A DNA stretch of 64,000 nucleotides, from positions 3,224,001 through 3,288,000 of the forward strand of contig JACCLO010000004.1 in assembly GCA_029448655.1 (NCBI GenBank). Direction: 5' to 3'. The notes below the pieces were generated by a model, which was not told where the DNA came from, did not search any database, and saw only the letters and a program-made list of their open reading frames with translations. Origin of the DNA: Wolfiporia cocos (lineage: Eukaryota; Basidiomycota; Agaricomycetes; Polyporales; Phaeolaceae). The position numbers were made by a program, and so were the translations under genes. Below, in pieces: positions 1 through 13,373 of this stretch; position 1 is the first letter of the stretch; each line of letters starts with the position of its first letter.

Positions 1-279
1 GGATTAATCGGCCTCTCTGCTGATCGCACCGACTGTCTCCTACCCTGGCCTCGCTAGCAAGCTGCCAGATAGCCTGTGAGATCCCAGATAGGATTGCAGA
101 GCGATGGTGTCAGCGGGAAGAAAGCTGTGCAAGCTGAGTTGCACCTGCAGACCGTTGGCAGGGGTTTGCCGGTCACGCCCCCATACACGCGTCACAACCA
201 GCAAGCAACGGCCCACTTGCTCTCCGTCTCCTCGTCCTCCGCCTCCAGCGTTCTCCCCAACACACACGACCTCGACGTC

Positions 280-1361
<1,082 letters not shown>

Positions 1362-3521
1362 ACGGTCGTTTTTTCTTGTCGTCTCATGGTTCCGGTCACC
1401 CTGTATATCGGTTGCATAGAGGGTGGTAGGAGGGCCGTCCTGGAATGGTGTTTTCTTTCTGTCTGCTACATTATCTATGCTTACAGCACTAGTGTCACGG
1501 TGTTGTCGGACTCGCCTGCCTCGCTACTGTCATTTGTCTGTCATACTCGCATTGTGCCGTGTTCCTCGAAACATCGACCTCTGTACGGCACCAGTTGTGA
1601 TCCTGCTCGTTAATGTGATACGTTCATTTCATGCCCAGCTCCTCGCCAGCCCGATAGAATTGAAGAATGCTCTCGGTCTATAACCTGTGCAGTGAGCACT
1701 CATGAGCTATCAATAGTGCGGTTTCCACGAGGATACTGTATATAGGGTCACTGCATGAGAAGACGTTCACGGGAGAACTCAGTACGCAGCTTCTGACCAG
1801 TCTAGGCGATATCAGCAATTGTGCCATGGGACGTGATGACCCAACCTTGTGGTCCGGTTAACCGCAATACACGGTCAGCGCGATTCGCGCAATCCTGCAT
1901 CCACACGAATACCATCAAAAGACTCGGAGAAGACTCACTGGAATCATAGAAGCAAGATATCCAAGATATCTATCGAGAGGCCTGTTGCACATTACTCAGT
2001 GCTATCACTTCATCGCGGCGTGTCGAGTGCCATGTCTGGAACTTCAGAGTGCAAGCTCCGTCCTTGAGATTGCCACATGATCTAGGCGGATGAATGAGAT
2101 CGTTGGTCAAGTTCGACAGGGATTAAATGTTCACGGGGAAGGATGACGGGAACATGAAAAAGCCGTCAGTGAAGAAGTCGCGAATAAATTGCATCGCCTT
2201 AGAATCAAATTACCGTACATTCGACGGCGTTCATGACTCGTGTACAACGGCCTAGGGGTCTGATGTATTGATTCGGGGTTGAACCAGCATAGAAAACGCC
2301 CAGCTTGCGCCCCGCCACGGGTCGCAAGACCTGCAGGCATGAAGTTTTGTCGGGGCGTCAGTGATACCCTCAAATTGTCGACACTTGTTATGCAATATGC
2401 ACATCGAGTTAGCGCCCTTAGCGGTTTGTCGCTTGTCGTCGGATGAGTTCGCTTTAATGTCCGGCTGAAACTAAGCGAGATCACCGTGGCGATTTTGTCG
2501 AGCGCAACGCATAAGATGAGTCCGAGCTATCTTTAATATAATCTGGTCAGCTGTTTGGAGTATTACAGGTGCTTAGATGTGTAAAGAGGGTTGCAAAGGC
2601 AGGATCTTCGTTCCGAGCGTCACGTCTTGCCTTCAAGTGAAGGGTTAGCTTGACGAACCTTGTAATCGCTAGAAGAGGTGATTCTGTTCCAAGGGAGAAC
2701 TTACGGCGCAATGCAAGAAGCACTTAATGCATGAGTGAATTAAGTTGTCCGTACTGGCCGTATGCGCCGTATGCAGAGGCCGTCATGCTAACAGCATCGG
2801 ATCTAATGAGGAGAAAGAGTATCCCAGAGGTCGAGAATGTTGTCACTGGGCGAGAAAGAATGCTAGCTGGAAGAAGTATCCACTATCCGCACGTAGTTCA
2901 AGCCTACGAATGCATAGCGCTAATGAGTGACTCTATATTTAGACCGGCAACCTCCGGGCGTTGAGGCAGAGGCCTTTAAGTTACAACAACGGTTCCGAGT
3001 CAGGCGCTAATTACTCGTCCGGGTGGGTTGTCGTTCCTCTGAAAACTACGGGGCGGTTTCTCCGTCAGCATATGCTCTGAGATGCACTCGTGAGTAAAAA
3101 TTCTCAGGAAAAAACTACGTGCTCATGTCGCAGTCGTGACCGCCGAGATGACCATACTCCCAGTACGAGTGCTGGATACTGTATCATAGTATCTTCGTTG
3201 GTATTTCTCGCACTGGGCAGCTACGCGACGCTTTTCAGTGCTTTCCATACGGAAAGTGGTGTTGCAGTGCGTTTCTTCGCCACGGGTCTATGGACCTCGG
3301 CTTGGTATTCATGCTGAATCACACAACATGGAAATGCAGATTTTGGACATTCTGGCGCGGGACACACATTACAAATACTTCATTGTACTGCTTGTTCCGA
3401 CGACCTCGTACTTTGTCATAGCAAACTGGGTCGGCTGGCAATATTATCGGAATTCTTAAACCTTGCGGTTGCAATAATGCCGGTATTAGTATTCCGACAA
3501 TTTGTCCAGGGCCACTTCCCG
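1362..3521. other. 2.2 kb intergenic region between convergent genes
   Basis: Lies between the 3' ends of ypt1 and the Nsa1 gene. The first few hundred bases are probably the ypt1 3' UTR. Several short open frames occur on both strands (for example 2131-2484 minus and 3090-3317 plus), but none has a recognisable domain or a convincing start and splice pattern. No inverted repeats or transposase motifs were seen by eye. It is long for a convergent spacer in this otherwise compact window. Confidence 0.6.
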
Positions 3522-5019
3522 TCACTCCGTCACTCGCCTCTTTTTCCCCCTTCGAACATCCGTTTCATTATCATCCACGTCCTCCATTGCCTCCCACACA
3601 TCATCACCCGCATCTTCTCCGTCACTCTCCGCAGCATTATCCGTGCGTTCATCACCCAATATGCCATCCCAGATGACGTCGCTCGGAATAGTTTTGGTGA
3701 ATACCCTATCGAGAACCTCGCCCTTTTGTTCCTGCTGAGACCCGACTTCTGTGGGCGGTGGGAACGTGCTATGCAAACGGAAGAAGCGATCCTGTGAGAC
3801 CGAGGCCAACAATCCTGAGGAGGATGCCAGGGATGTGACTGCGCCTGACAGTCCTAATAGAATACAGTTAACGAAATGCTCCAAGTGATTCTGTGAGGAG
3901 AGTATTCACCTTTGTACCCGTAGGCAACCTTGCCATTACGCAGGTCCAGTGCGAAGATGTTGCATCCGCGATCAGCAATGAATACTTCACTACGACTTGA
4001 TTTAGAAATTTGTCAGCATGGAGGGATGTTCAGACATACTGCTCGGCAAGCCCTTTCTCAATGGAATTGATACCGCTAATTTTGCCAATGCCCTTCCAAT
4101 CGGCTACGGGTCGCTTCGCGACGCGCGTATCGTATCGGCGGACATTACCTTCCTGCGTCCCGGCGAGTAACTGTTGGTGGGAGGCGAGCGAAGACGGCTG
4201 GAGGTACGTGAGTGCCGTAATATGCACAGGCTGTCGCAAGCTTAAGCTGTCGTTGGAAAGCTGCGCAACAGGTGAGACACTCAATTACTGTATAGGAAAA
4301 CGGTGTACATTACATTTTTCGCCCGCCAGATTTCTCCGGGTAGCAGCTGGTCACTTCTTTTCCTTTTCTTTGAGTCGCCCGCGGTTGACACTTCTCGGCT
4401 GGCAAAAGCCTGCGCCGTATTCCAGACAGAGAGTTCGACCTCGTTCCCGCCGTACGCAAACGTGTCTCCCGTCTGGGATAGTCTCCAATCGCATATTCGC
4501 ATAGGAAGGACAGAGGTCTGCGTGCTCGTGGCGGTACCTTCATTTCCGAGCTGTGTGAGCCGCAAGGCACCGTTCGAGGTGCATGAGTACACGCGCCTGG
4601 CGATAGACCGTCATGTAGCGTCAAAATTAATTTTTGTGATCAAGAGCACGTACCTTTCGGACAAGGCCAGCCCAACGTATCGTTGTCCGCTTTTCAAGCG
4701 GGGTTCCTGCCATTCATGCACAACACTCAGCCCGGAATCATCTCCCTCATTGAAGACAGTAGCAGAGCCATCGGCACGAGCTGCAGCTAGCTTTCCTTGA
4801 ACGCTTTTTCATGGGGTATTGAGACGAGCGACATCTTCTGTCACTCACCAATAACCCAGGATCTTCATTGGATACAGCTAATTTTTGGACAGCCTTCGCT
4901 CTGCCATCGCCCTCTTGCCATGTAACAATATCTGGCTTCCATTCCTTCGGTGTGTTGCCCTGAGTGTATCTCACGGACTTGACAGACCCGAGTTCATCCC
5001 CAGTGAAAAATCGAGGCAT
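3522..5019 (-). CDS. nsa1: Ribosome biogenesis protein Nsa1 (WDR74 family)
   Basis: WD-repeat factor of pre-60S particles in the nucleolus; in yeast it marks the Nsa1-Rix7 intermediate. Read on the minus strand, the protein begins MPRFFTGDELGSVKSVRY. The first intron follows NEDPGLL (exon about 4849-5019), and the next exon begins LAAARADGSATVFNEGD. Later blocks include ICDWRLSQTGDTFAYGGNE, LLAGTQEGNVRRYDTR, FIADRGCNIFALDLRNG and GLLASVSQDRFFRLHST, all WD-blade-like. A basic nuclear-type segment SKKRKRSDQ lies mid-protein and the tail ends RRGKKRRVTE. The C-terminal acidic stretch (DGEDAGDDVWEAMEDVDD) is also seen in Nsa1 proteins. It is divergent from rmd5, with 222 bases between start codons. 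At least three introns are present; their exact ends are inferred. Confidence 0.9.
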
Positions 5020-5241
5020 GGCGCAGTGAGCAGTTTAGACTGTTAGATCTCTGCGTCAAGCGAAAGTCACTCCCATCACGATCATAGTCACACGGATCAG
5101 ATCACACACGTACGTGCGCCTCACGCCTCCTCGGTGTCCAGCGCCCAACGTAACGGTCTATCACGACGACGTCTGCGCAGGCAACTTGTTACTGCTCACA
5201 TTAACTGACGTGCCAGTCGAATTCTAGTGAAGTCTTATCTC
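5020..5241. promoter_or_regulatory. Divergent promoter region nsa1 / rmd5
   Basis: The 222 bases between the two start codons must hold both promoters and 5' leaders. No clear TATA box was seen. The stretch contains the palindrome-like CACGTACGTGCG near 5106. Shared control of the two genes is inferred only from spacing. Confidence 0.5.
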
Positions 5242-6665
5242 ATGGACGGTGCTTTGAAAGAACTTGATCGGCTGGAGAAGTTAGCCTCCAATGCATCGTT
5301 GAAGGGAAAGTCTCCGAGCATCAACGACTCGCTGGACTCCCTCCTGCAGTCGCTCCGGGAAGTCAAGGACCGCCTCCATGCAGGCACGGCAACTGCTGAG
5401 ACGTTCAGTGTCCTTGCCAAGACTGTGGACTCGAGAAAGAAGGATGTCGATGAGCGACAGAAGGAGGTGTACAACTCCTTGGGAAAGGTCGGGAAGGCGT
5501 TGGATAAGGTGCGGTCAATGCATATGTGCATTTGCGACAAGCATGACCTCCATTTCAGAAATTCCTGATTCCATTACCATCGTATGATCCGCTTTTTGTG
5601 TCGGCCGAAGCAACGGGTGCACTGGACCGAACAATTGCTCTCCATTTCCTTCGGACTGGCCAGTTCCATACCGCAGAGGCTTTCATAGAGGTAAGGCTAG
5701 CTACGCTTGGACTTTACTCAACTCGAGACCATTTTGCAGGAAGCAGATGTCAATATAGATCCGAAATTGCATTCGCACTTTGTGGATTTGCATCATATCA
5801 TGTCGGCACTTAGGGAGCAGAACGTCCAGCCAGCACTGGAGTAAGGGTAGCCGTGCCTTCTTACACTTCTATAACGCTGACGCGATGTATAGATGGGCTA
5901 ACCGGAATCGGGAATTCCTGACGTCGCGCTCGTCACCGCTGGAGTTTCTTCTCGTTAAGTCTCAGTATATCCACCTCCTACTAGGATCACAGCCACCGGA
6001 CATCCGCTCCGCCATCGCATATGCAAGGAGATACTTTCCTTCGTTCTCTTCTCAGCATGCGCATGAGATTAGCCGACTCATGACATGTGTGCTGTTTTTG
6101 TCCCACTTATCGGCGTCACCGTACTCGGAATATGCCTCCTCTGATCTGCACTCTGAGTTGGGGTCCATGTTTGCCAAGGAGTTCTGTGCAAGCTTGGGTA
6201 TGAGCAGACAGGTCCCTCTACGAGCTGTCGGTGATATTGGTGGGGGAGGCGCATTGGCGCGCATTGAGAAAGGAAGGAAGATCATGCGGGAGCGTAAAAG
6301 CGAGTGGAGTCGAACAGATGAGCTCCCGGTAAGTAAACAGTGGCATTATTCACGATTATTGCACGTCCAATACCTTTGATACACTTACTCATAGATTGAA
6401 ATCCCCCTCCCACCGGAGAATCGGTATCACTCGATATTTGCTTGCCCAGTGTCTAAGGAACAGTCGACAGAATCAAACCCGCCCATGATGATGGGCTGTG
6501 GCCATGTCATCACTAAGGACAGCTTACAGAAGCTCAGCAAGCCTGGAGGGTATGTCAACGGCTTCATTGTCATTATCTTCCTCATTTTTTGGTTATAGTC
6601 GGGTGAAATGCCCATATTGCCCGGTGGAATCGCAGATATCTGCTGCACTCAGGGTACATTTTTAA
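5242..6665 (+). CDS. rmd5: GID/CTLH E3 ubiquitin ligase subunit Rmd5 (Gid2, RMND5)
   Basis: Catalytic RING-type subunit of the GID/CTLH ubiquitin ligase, which in yeast degrades gluconeogenic enzymes. The ATG at 5242 opens [16 protein letters not shown]. Exon 1 ends at 5508 after VGKALDK. Following exons give the LisH-like [20 protein letters not shown], the CTLH segment [20 protein letters not shown], and the CRA region around [13 protein letters not shown]. The C-terminal RING is degenerate as in the family: [10 protein letters not shown], then [12 protein letters not shown], then [12 protein letters not shown]. The order and spacing match human RMND5A well from memory. Five introns are seen; the last splits the RING between GG and RVKCPYC. 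The frame is open 15 bases upstream but has no ATG there. The assignment is secure. Confidence 0.95.
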
Positions 6666-6995
6666 TTAGCTTGGGGGACCCGAGTGCTATGTATGTACGT
6701 CTATAAGACATTGTAATGTAGATGTATGTATGATACGGACATTTTTTGTCTTTGAAATGGAACGCCGACCTTGCAGCAATCAGCTTCTCATAGCAGCGGT
6801 CGGGCAGTCTATTGTGGCGTGCAATGTGTGGCCCTCTGCCTTGTGGCAGCCGCAAGTCGCGGTACACGTGATCGACGCGTCGCGCGTCCGTTGGATCAAG
6901 TTGAATGCTCACCTGCGGCTGCTTTTCTCGCGACTAGCGCCCGATGATGGTACAGTAGGACCGTGTCTGTCTGTCTGGTACTTAGCAAGCTGGAT
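6666..6995. other. Intergenic region rmd5 to SFI1-like gene
   Basis: Holds the rmd5 3' UTR and the promoter of the next gene. It contains a TGTATGTA-rich stretch near 6690-6730. No other feature was seen. Confidence 0.5.
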
Positions 6996-9900
6996 ATGCC
7001 TCCCTTCCGACCCACACGCGCTTCTCCTCCTCTCAGGACGCCATCGCTTACCCGTAATTTGCTCGAGGATTCACGCCCCTCTACTATCGCTATACCTGAG
7101 CTTATTGGCTTGACACCAGAAGAGGTTGAGTTCATCGATGCTGTTGTCGCGCACGTACCCACCTCAACTACTGCTTTCTCGGCATTAATGCAAGCCTACC
7201 ACGACTTGTTCTATGAGCGGGGACTGGATCCGCACAATGACGTGGTCTATTACAGCAAGCTGCTAAAGCTCGGTACCGTAAGAGGTAATAGCTGGCAGGA
7301 GAAGTGGGACACCATCAAGAAACAACAGAACTATGGGTCAGGGTCAAAGGCCGTTGGTGATGGCGGCCGGACATCGAGGACTCCGACTCCGCAATTTCCA
7401 GTGAATACGCGACCTACCACACGACTCGCGACGATCACAGCTGGGTACAGCAAGATACACTCAGATGACTCGTTTACGCTACATTCACACCCTGAAGACA
7501 CCGACGGGACTCAGACGGAGCAGGAGACAGACAGCCAGGCTGCCGCGCCACAATACCACAACATCCCGCGGGCAGCGCGTCGTGGGTCCTCTCCGTCGTT
7601 TTCCTCACCCTCGAACTCGCTAGGCTTGCACACTGGCCCGTCCTCTGCGTCGACATTTAGTCCGGATGGCACGCCACGTGTATACCCTACTCGGAGGGTA
7701 ATTCCGAGGCATATAGCTTGGAATGACGCTGCGTCTGAGACGGAAACAGATGTACTCTCCACTGTACCGCCGTCATATGGCGCTGCCAATTATGAGTCTC
7801 ACCGCTCGATAACACCTCGTACCCGCTCTGCAAGGCTGCACAACCGCTCTATGTCATCTTCCCCTTCTATTCAGCCGGTTGCCCAACAAAAAGCTCAGCC
7901 TGTGAAGGAGCATCAATATAGTGCCATCAACGAGGAGAATGCGTGGGCGAAGATCAGAGAAGCGCAGGATATCAAGGAAGCAGACCGATTCAGACAGGAT
8001 AAGTTGCTTGAGCGATGTTGGGATGTCTGGAGGCAGGGATACCAATGGATCATTGTGAGCATCAAGTTCACTAATATATCGCGTACTGACAAGGTATACA
8101 GACAACGAATGCGCAAATCGCTGAGGCACGAGACACGCTTATATTGCGTGTAGTGCTACGACGCTGGCAACAACGTACAGTCGCTCGCCGGGAAATCTAC
8201 GAACGCGTGGCCGCGCTCTCTGATAAACGGCGCATGCGTGGGGCCCTCTACCTCTGGAAGGTGAAGTACAAGGAGAAGAAGCAGGCGCAGTATCGAAATT
8301 CTATGCGCGCCAGAATGGCCGTCGTGCGTGAGCGACGCGAGACGAAGATTCTGAAGGACGCCTGGGCAAAGTGGCGGCAGTCGCACCGTTCGCATCTATC
8401 TGACCAACACTACACGGTGAGCTTGATGCGGCGTTTTTTCAAACGCTGGAAGGCACGGCTGGTGCTACTGGACCAGATGGACGCCGCGGCGGACCATCTT
8501 GTCTACGTTAGAGAGGATCGAAATGCGGAACGGTGTTGGAATCGCTGGCGGAGTGCTATGGAAATGCGCCATTTGGAGAAAGTGATGACTGAGCGGGTCA
8601 GTTTGCGCATAATGGGGGCTGCTCTTGATGTCTGGAAGAGACGATTGTACGTGTTTCCATGGGTGTGTAGACCGTTGCTCATGCTCATGATCTGTTCTGC
8701 TATAGAGCTCTCAACCGCGTCGCGGACAAGTTGCACGACATGATAATCATGAAACGCGCCCTTGGTGCATGGAAAGGCGCGCGAGATCGAATACGGGTAC
8801 GTTAGAATGTTGTGCAGTTCTTTCAGTCAACGGTGCTTATTTTGTTCGTGTAGAGTCTGGAAAGGCGGGCTGTGAAACATACTGCCAGACAAGATGTCGT
8901 TCTAGTCCGGGCTGTGCTGAGGGTGTGGAGGGCTCATACGCATGGCAGATCGCTGGAGCGTGTCAGATCCGCAAGACTGATCAAACAAGCATGGTCCATT
9001 TGGATCGGTCGGATGCAACACCAGAAAGGCTTAGAAGGTCCGCAGATACTATTTCAATAACCTGACACAGTCGCTGACAGCGTAACTTGCCTTTGCAGAA
9101 CTTGCGCTCGCGTTCTCGATGAGGCCATCTTCAACGACCGCATCCGGTGCACTGCAGAAATGGTATCATGTCTACACAACACACCAGAATGCCTATAACT
9201 ATGCAATTGACTGGCATTCCTCGCAATTAGCCTACAAGATGTGGGTGACTTGGCGCATTGAAATGCGGGCGAAAGTGAAGATGGCCAAACAGGCCAGGAT
9301 CATCGATAAGTATCTTGTGCAAAAGAAGCAATGGAAGAAGTGGCGGGCCCACCTTGCCATGCGGAGGCTCGAAAGGAGACAGCATGAGTTCGAGCAGAAG
9401 ATTGTCAAGAAGTGTTTCATTGGTATGTTACGTACCGGCAACCTTCTCACACAACGCTCAATATCGGTTCCGGTCAGAATGGCTGAAGGTTACCCGGCGG
9501 CGCCAACAGCTTCGGGTGGCCGAGAAGCTTGTTCGCGATTCCATCGACATGGTATATATCAGATCTCATTACCAAATCTCACGTCAAATTAACCCCATTT
9601 GCTATAGCGGCTCATGTCAAGTGTGCTAGATCACTGGGTCAACCGTGTTGTGAACATCAAAGACCTGGAGCTCCAGATTGTCTACAGAGACAATCTGAGA
9701 GTTCTCTCGTAAGTTCTCCCGCTCTCATTGGCACTCGCATCAGCCAATGTGTCAATCTTACGTACAGGATCTTCTTCGGGAAGTGGAAGGATGCCTGCTT
9801 ACGGCATGTCTCAAGACTCCAGCTTGCAGAAAGCTTCAAAGATATCAAACAAGAAGGTAGATCCACTGCTTTATATATCAGATCCATGAAATGCTGACAC

Positions 9901-11038
9901 TGTGTAGAGCAAAAGCGTCGCATGTTTTACAGATGGCTTACAGCGGCACGCACGATTCGCCATAAGCGTCTCTACCTGCAACACAGGGAGGAGAAGATGG
10001 CCATGTCAACCATTTCTGCTGCATGGGACAGATGGAGGGAGCGCTTCCTGGATGTCAGGCTGCAGCCAATGGTATATTCTTTTGCGAACGTAAGATATGT
10101 GCGAGCTCATTCGAGTTGCAGGCCGAGGACTTCCTAGCGCAAAGGCACCAGCATCTCATGTTCCGTGCCTTTGGCATCTGGCGTGCCAAGACAAGGGTGA
10201 GTTTTGACTAATCAGATTTTCATCTTTTGTCTGATGCGATTGAACAAGTCACTACCCGCCGTTCATTTCCATTCGTACAACACCAAGCGAAAGGCATGGA
10301 AGATTTGGCGTGATGCTATGCCTGCGATGATGCAAGCGAGAGCAGCTCGCGAACTGTATCGCAAGAAGCTCTTGGGTACGTCTTCCGTACCTGAAGATAT
10401 AAGATGCGCGCTGATCACGCAATTATCCTCAGCTACATATTTCGACAAATGGCACAAGGCATACAAGACGAAAATGGAACTTGAGGCCGTCAAGTAAGTC
10501 GCATCGTCATTCAATACTGAAATTATCCATCTCTGTCAACAGGCGGGCGCGCTACATTCTTCTGCCAACTGCTGGGTCCAGACAGTCAGCCAGCCGTCGT
10601 GGATCGATGTCAGCACCACAGTCAATCCGTCCTGCAATGTCGGGCACTCACTCAAGAAGCCCTACCGTTGACTCTTCCCCACCTACCTCAACTGCATTGT
10701 TGAGACCATCCGCAGGCAGAGCTGGCATTGCAAGCCTCTTGAGCAGGGACAGATCCCCCGAGCGTTCAGTAGAGAGACCAGCCAGTAGAACGTACACCAG
10801 TGCCTCACGTCCTAAACTGTCTACGCGCGCGACGTCCACCCGTGCGGCGAGCCCAACAGAGTCCCAAACGTCTTTTACGCTCTCTGAAGTCCCACACTTG
10901 CGTTCGTCAACCTCGACCGCGTCGACAAGCGAAGTGCGGAGAAGTGCTCTTTGGCAAGAGCTCAGGGGCATCCAAATGCGAGCTCGGTCTAATTCAGACC
11001 GGTCTCCCTCGCGGGGCCGCCGCCATGCAAGATCATAA
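6996..11038 (+). CDS. sfi1: Sfi1-like centrin-binding spindle pole body protein
   Basis: Long helical protein that binds centrin (Cdc31) along its repeats and is needed for spindle pole body duplication. The ATG at 6996 starts MPPFRPTRASPPLRTPSLTR, followed by a folded-looking region (ELIGLTPEEVEFIDAVVAHV) and a Ser/Pro/Thr-rich linker to about residue 270. The rest consists of many Sfi1-type repeats carrying a Trp within basic helices: CWDVWRQGYQ, ALYLWKVKYK, AWAKWRQSHR, FFKRWKARLV, CWNRWRSAME, ALDVWKRRL, KMWVTWRIEM, QWKKWRAHLA, AWDRWRERFL, AFGIWRAKTR, AWKIWRDAMP, YFDKWHKAYK. A Ser/Arg-rich tail (DRSPERSVERPASRTYTSAS) ends RRHARS. About ten small introns interrupt the repeats, so individual open frames look broken; no genuine lesion is needed to explain them. 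The family call rests on repeat pattern and gene length. Confidence 0.88.
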
Positions 11039-11180
11039 ATCCTCAGCCTGCAAGTTATTTATCGGTGGTATCTATTGCTACAGTATCGTACAGCAGATCT
11101 AGAGGACTATATATTAACTCCCGCGCATTTCGTTGCATGTCCGATGCAGCGATGTAAAGTAGTCAGCGTCCATCTTCGCC

Positions 11181-12631
11181 TTACCGGCCGCCGATCTTGC
11201 TCTTCCACGTATGTGCCTTCTCGAATCCGTTCCTGGCCGATTGGTCTACATAATAATAATTAGCTTGCTCGATTGGCGAGCCAATTGTGATGCACTTACA
11301 ATCAATTAGTGTTGCCTGGATTTCTTCGCGGCTGGTCATGACAAAGGGTCCATATTGGAAGACAGTCTGGTCAAGAGGCTCTCCAGCGATCTGCATTTCC
11401 GATCTCAAGAATGGTTCATCGTAGCTTTGGGGGCGATACACACCACGACAGCTTCTGTGTTGTCTTCTGTGGCGGTGATCTGGACACCGGTCTCGTCTGC
11501 ATCACCAGAAAGAACAAGGGTGTGGAACGCCTCATGGATATTTGGCTCAGAGCCAACTTTCATTGAACCCTTGAGGGCTGCGCACATCTTTTCAGCGAAT
11601 GAGCCTCGCAGCTGACGAGTCACCTACTATAAATAAATGAAGTCCAACCAGCCGCTGTATTCATCGTCATCGATATGATACTAATATAATGGTCGTGATA
11701 AAAACTCACGAATGTCTTGGAAGATAGTCGTGTCTTTCTTGTCGAAAATAACGTGGAAGTACCAGCAGCCACCAAGGGGCCGCACAGGCGACTCAACGCC
11801 ATAACTCTTTCCGCTAATTACCTTGATTCGCACAGGTCCGTCTGGGCCCTCGGGGTACGCAGAGGGGATTCTGTACAGTAAATTGCGGACTCAATAACTT
11901 GAAACCTCGAGGTAAAGGTCGTGTGTAAGCGTACTCGTTAGGGCCGAGCTCCTGGTACGAAGGCTCAGCCATTTTGAATTGCTTAGGCAAGTCAACCCAG
12001 AGCTGGAGGCCGTGTGGGTCTGGATGTCCCGGCCCTTGAACTGGCATCTCGGCATGGATGACTAGCACAATGTGAGCTTGTGTGTATTGTGGAGACAAAA
12101 ACGAGGCATACTTCCTCTGCCCTGAATAGGGGCAGAATTCAGTACTCAGGAGTCCGTAGAACAGGCGCGCAACTTACTGCACACATCCACTGCACGCCTC
12201 CGGCCTCAATCGTCCCCTTATGTCCGGCAGAATCTTCGTGCCGGCTCGACCTGCGATTTACAGGTAGGCAATCAATGCGGCTTTGAGGAAACTGCGCAAC
12301 TCACCCCTCCAGCATGTATGACACGGTCGCCTGTCCGCGGTGCGGGTGGTCAGGGAACCCCTGGAGAGCACAGTCAATGTGGTGTCTGCAAGGTTGTTGG
12401 ATGACACTCACTGCTCCTTTGGAGACATGGAAATGATCCAACATCAAGAACGGAGTTAGGTTCCGCAGCTTCATGCTCCCAATGGAGCGCCGGACGACAG
12501 CACCTTCACCCTGCAGATCCTCTGGTCAAAAGGCACTATGATGTCTACACGCGTATAGCACGACCTACCTCGGGCGTCTCGACCGCCAAGACCTTTTTGA
12601 CAACACGCCTTGAGACTGAGGAGACCGACAT
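11181..12631 (-). CDS. Pirin (cupin-fold, quercetinase-like)
   Basis: Pirin-family protein with a bicupin fold; members are nuclear iron-binding cofactors or quercetin dioxygenases. The minus-strand ATG at 12631 gives MSVSSVSRRVVKKVLAVETPE, then GEGAVVRRSIGSMKLRNLTPFLMLDHFHVSKGA, GFPDHPHRGQATVSYMLEG, GVQWMCAGRGILHAEMP and LQLWVDLPKQFKM. The metal-ligand pattern DHPHRG...HAE is present. Later exons give IPSAYPEGPDGPVRIKVISG, GGCWYFHVIFDKKD and AGEPLDQTVFQYGPFVM, ending KAHTWKSKIGGR. An in-frame extension reaching 12763 has only a GTG, so 12631 is preferred. A TATA-like ATAAATA lies about 150 bases upstream. Seven or so introns. The family is clear, the substrate is not. Confidence 0.93.
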
Positions 12632-13373
12632 GTTAGCGGAATTTAAAATGTTTGACTTCGCAGGTGATGGTATGTGAGAGGGATTTGAAGAGTTAGTGAT
12701 GCTGAAGGTAGCGCGTTGGACTGGCCCTGATGGGTTAGCGAGGTAGTACGCGGTTGCGAGCACAAAAACAGCGCTCGCGCGAGGTATTTATGCATGCGTC
12801 GAAACGCATTGCAGGCCGGCTTATGTAGGACGAGGCTAATCTGTCAGCTTCATCCGCCATCTTGCCTTGTAGGGCACGATGGGCGCACCCTCCCGCGCCT
12901 ACACTGGGATGATCTGCCTATATTTGGTAATTCGCGCGACGCGAGGGTCATCGTGATTACGAGCAGCGCCAATAGACCGTCTTGAATGGACATCGTCAGA
13001 CTTGCAACACGTCGAAAAGCCAAGCCCGTGTCGTGGTGCATCATCCTTGAACTGCTCGACAAGGGCAACCGTCCTTGGCTCGATGAGATGATTACCAGCC
13101 TTACGAGAATAGCCTTACGAGAAATGATTTCCCGGCCAGGGATTCAGCGCATTGAAAGAACCGAATCTCGGGGCATTTCTCGCGAGGATAGAACCCTTAT
13201 ACCAACGCTATGAGAAAACGGGGGACGATCGATCAGTGCAGCCCACCATCAGATCCCCAGCCATCGTCGCAGATTCAGCGTTTCACACGACCGCAACCTT
13301 CGAAAATGCTGTCAGTGCCACCATATTCTTGGAAGTCAGGTCGCAATATGCATTCGTGTGACAGCTTTGCGTG
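12632..13373. other. Intergenic region between pirin and permease
   Basis: About 740 bases between two minus-strand genes. It holds the pirin promoter (TATA-like element near 12783-12793) and the permease 3' flank. Open frames are short and unconvincing. Confidence 0.5.

Noticed and set aside
2131..2484. 117-codon minus frame in the first intergenic region
   Set aside because: No domain, no plausible splice partners, composition not protein-like; treated as chance.
12632..12763. 44-residue N-terminal extension of pirin
   Set aside because: The in-frame start at 12763 is GTG, not ATG; 12631 is a better eukaryotic start.
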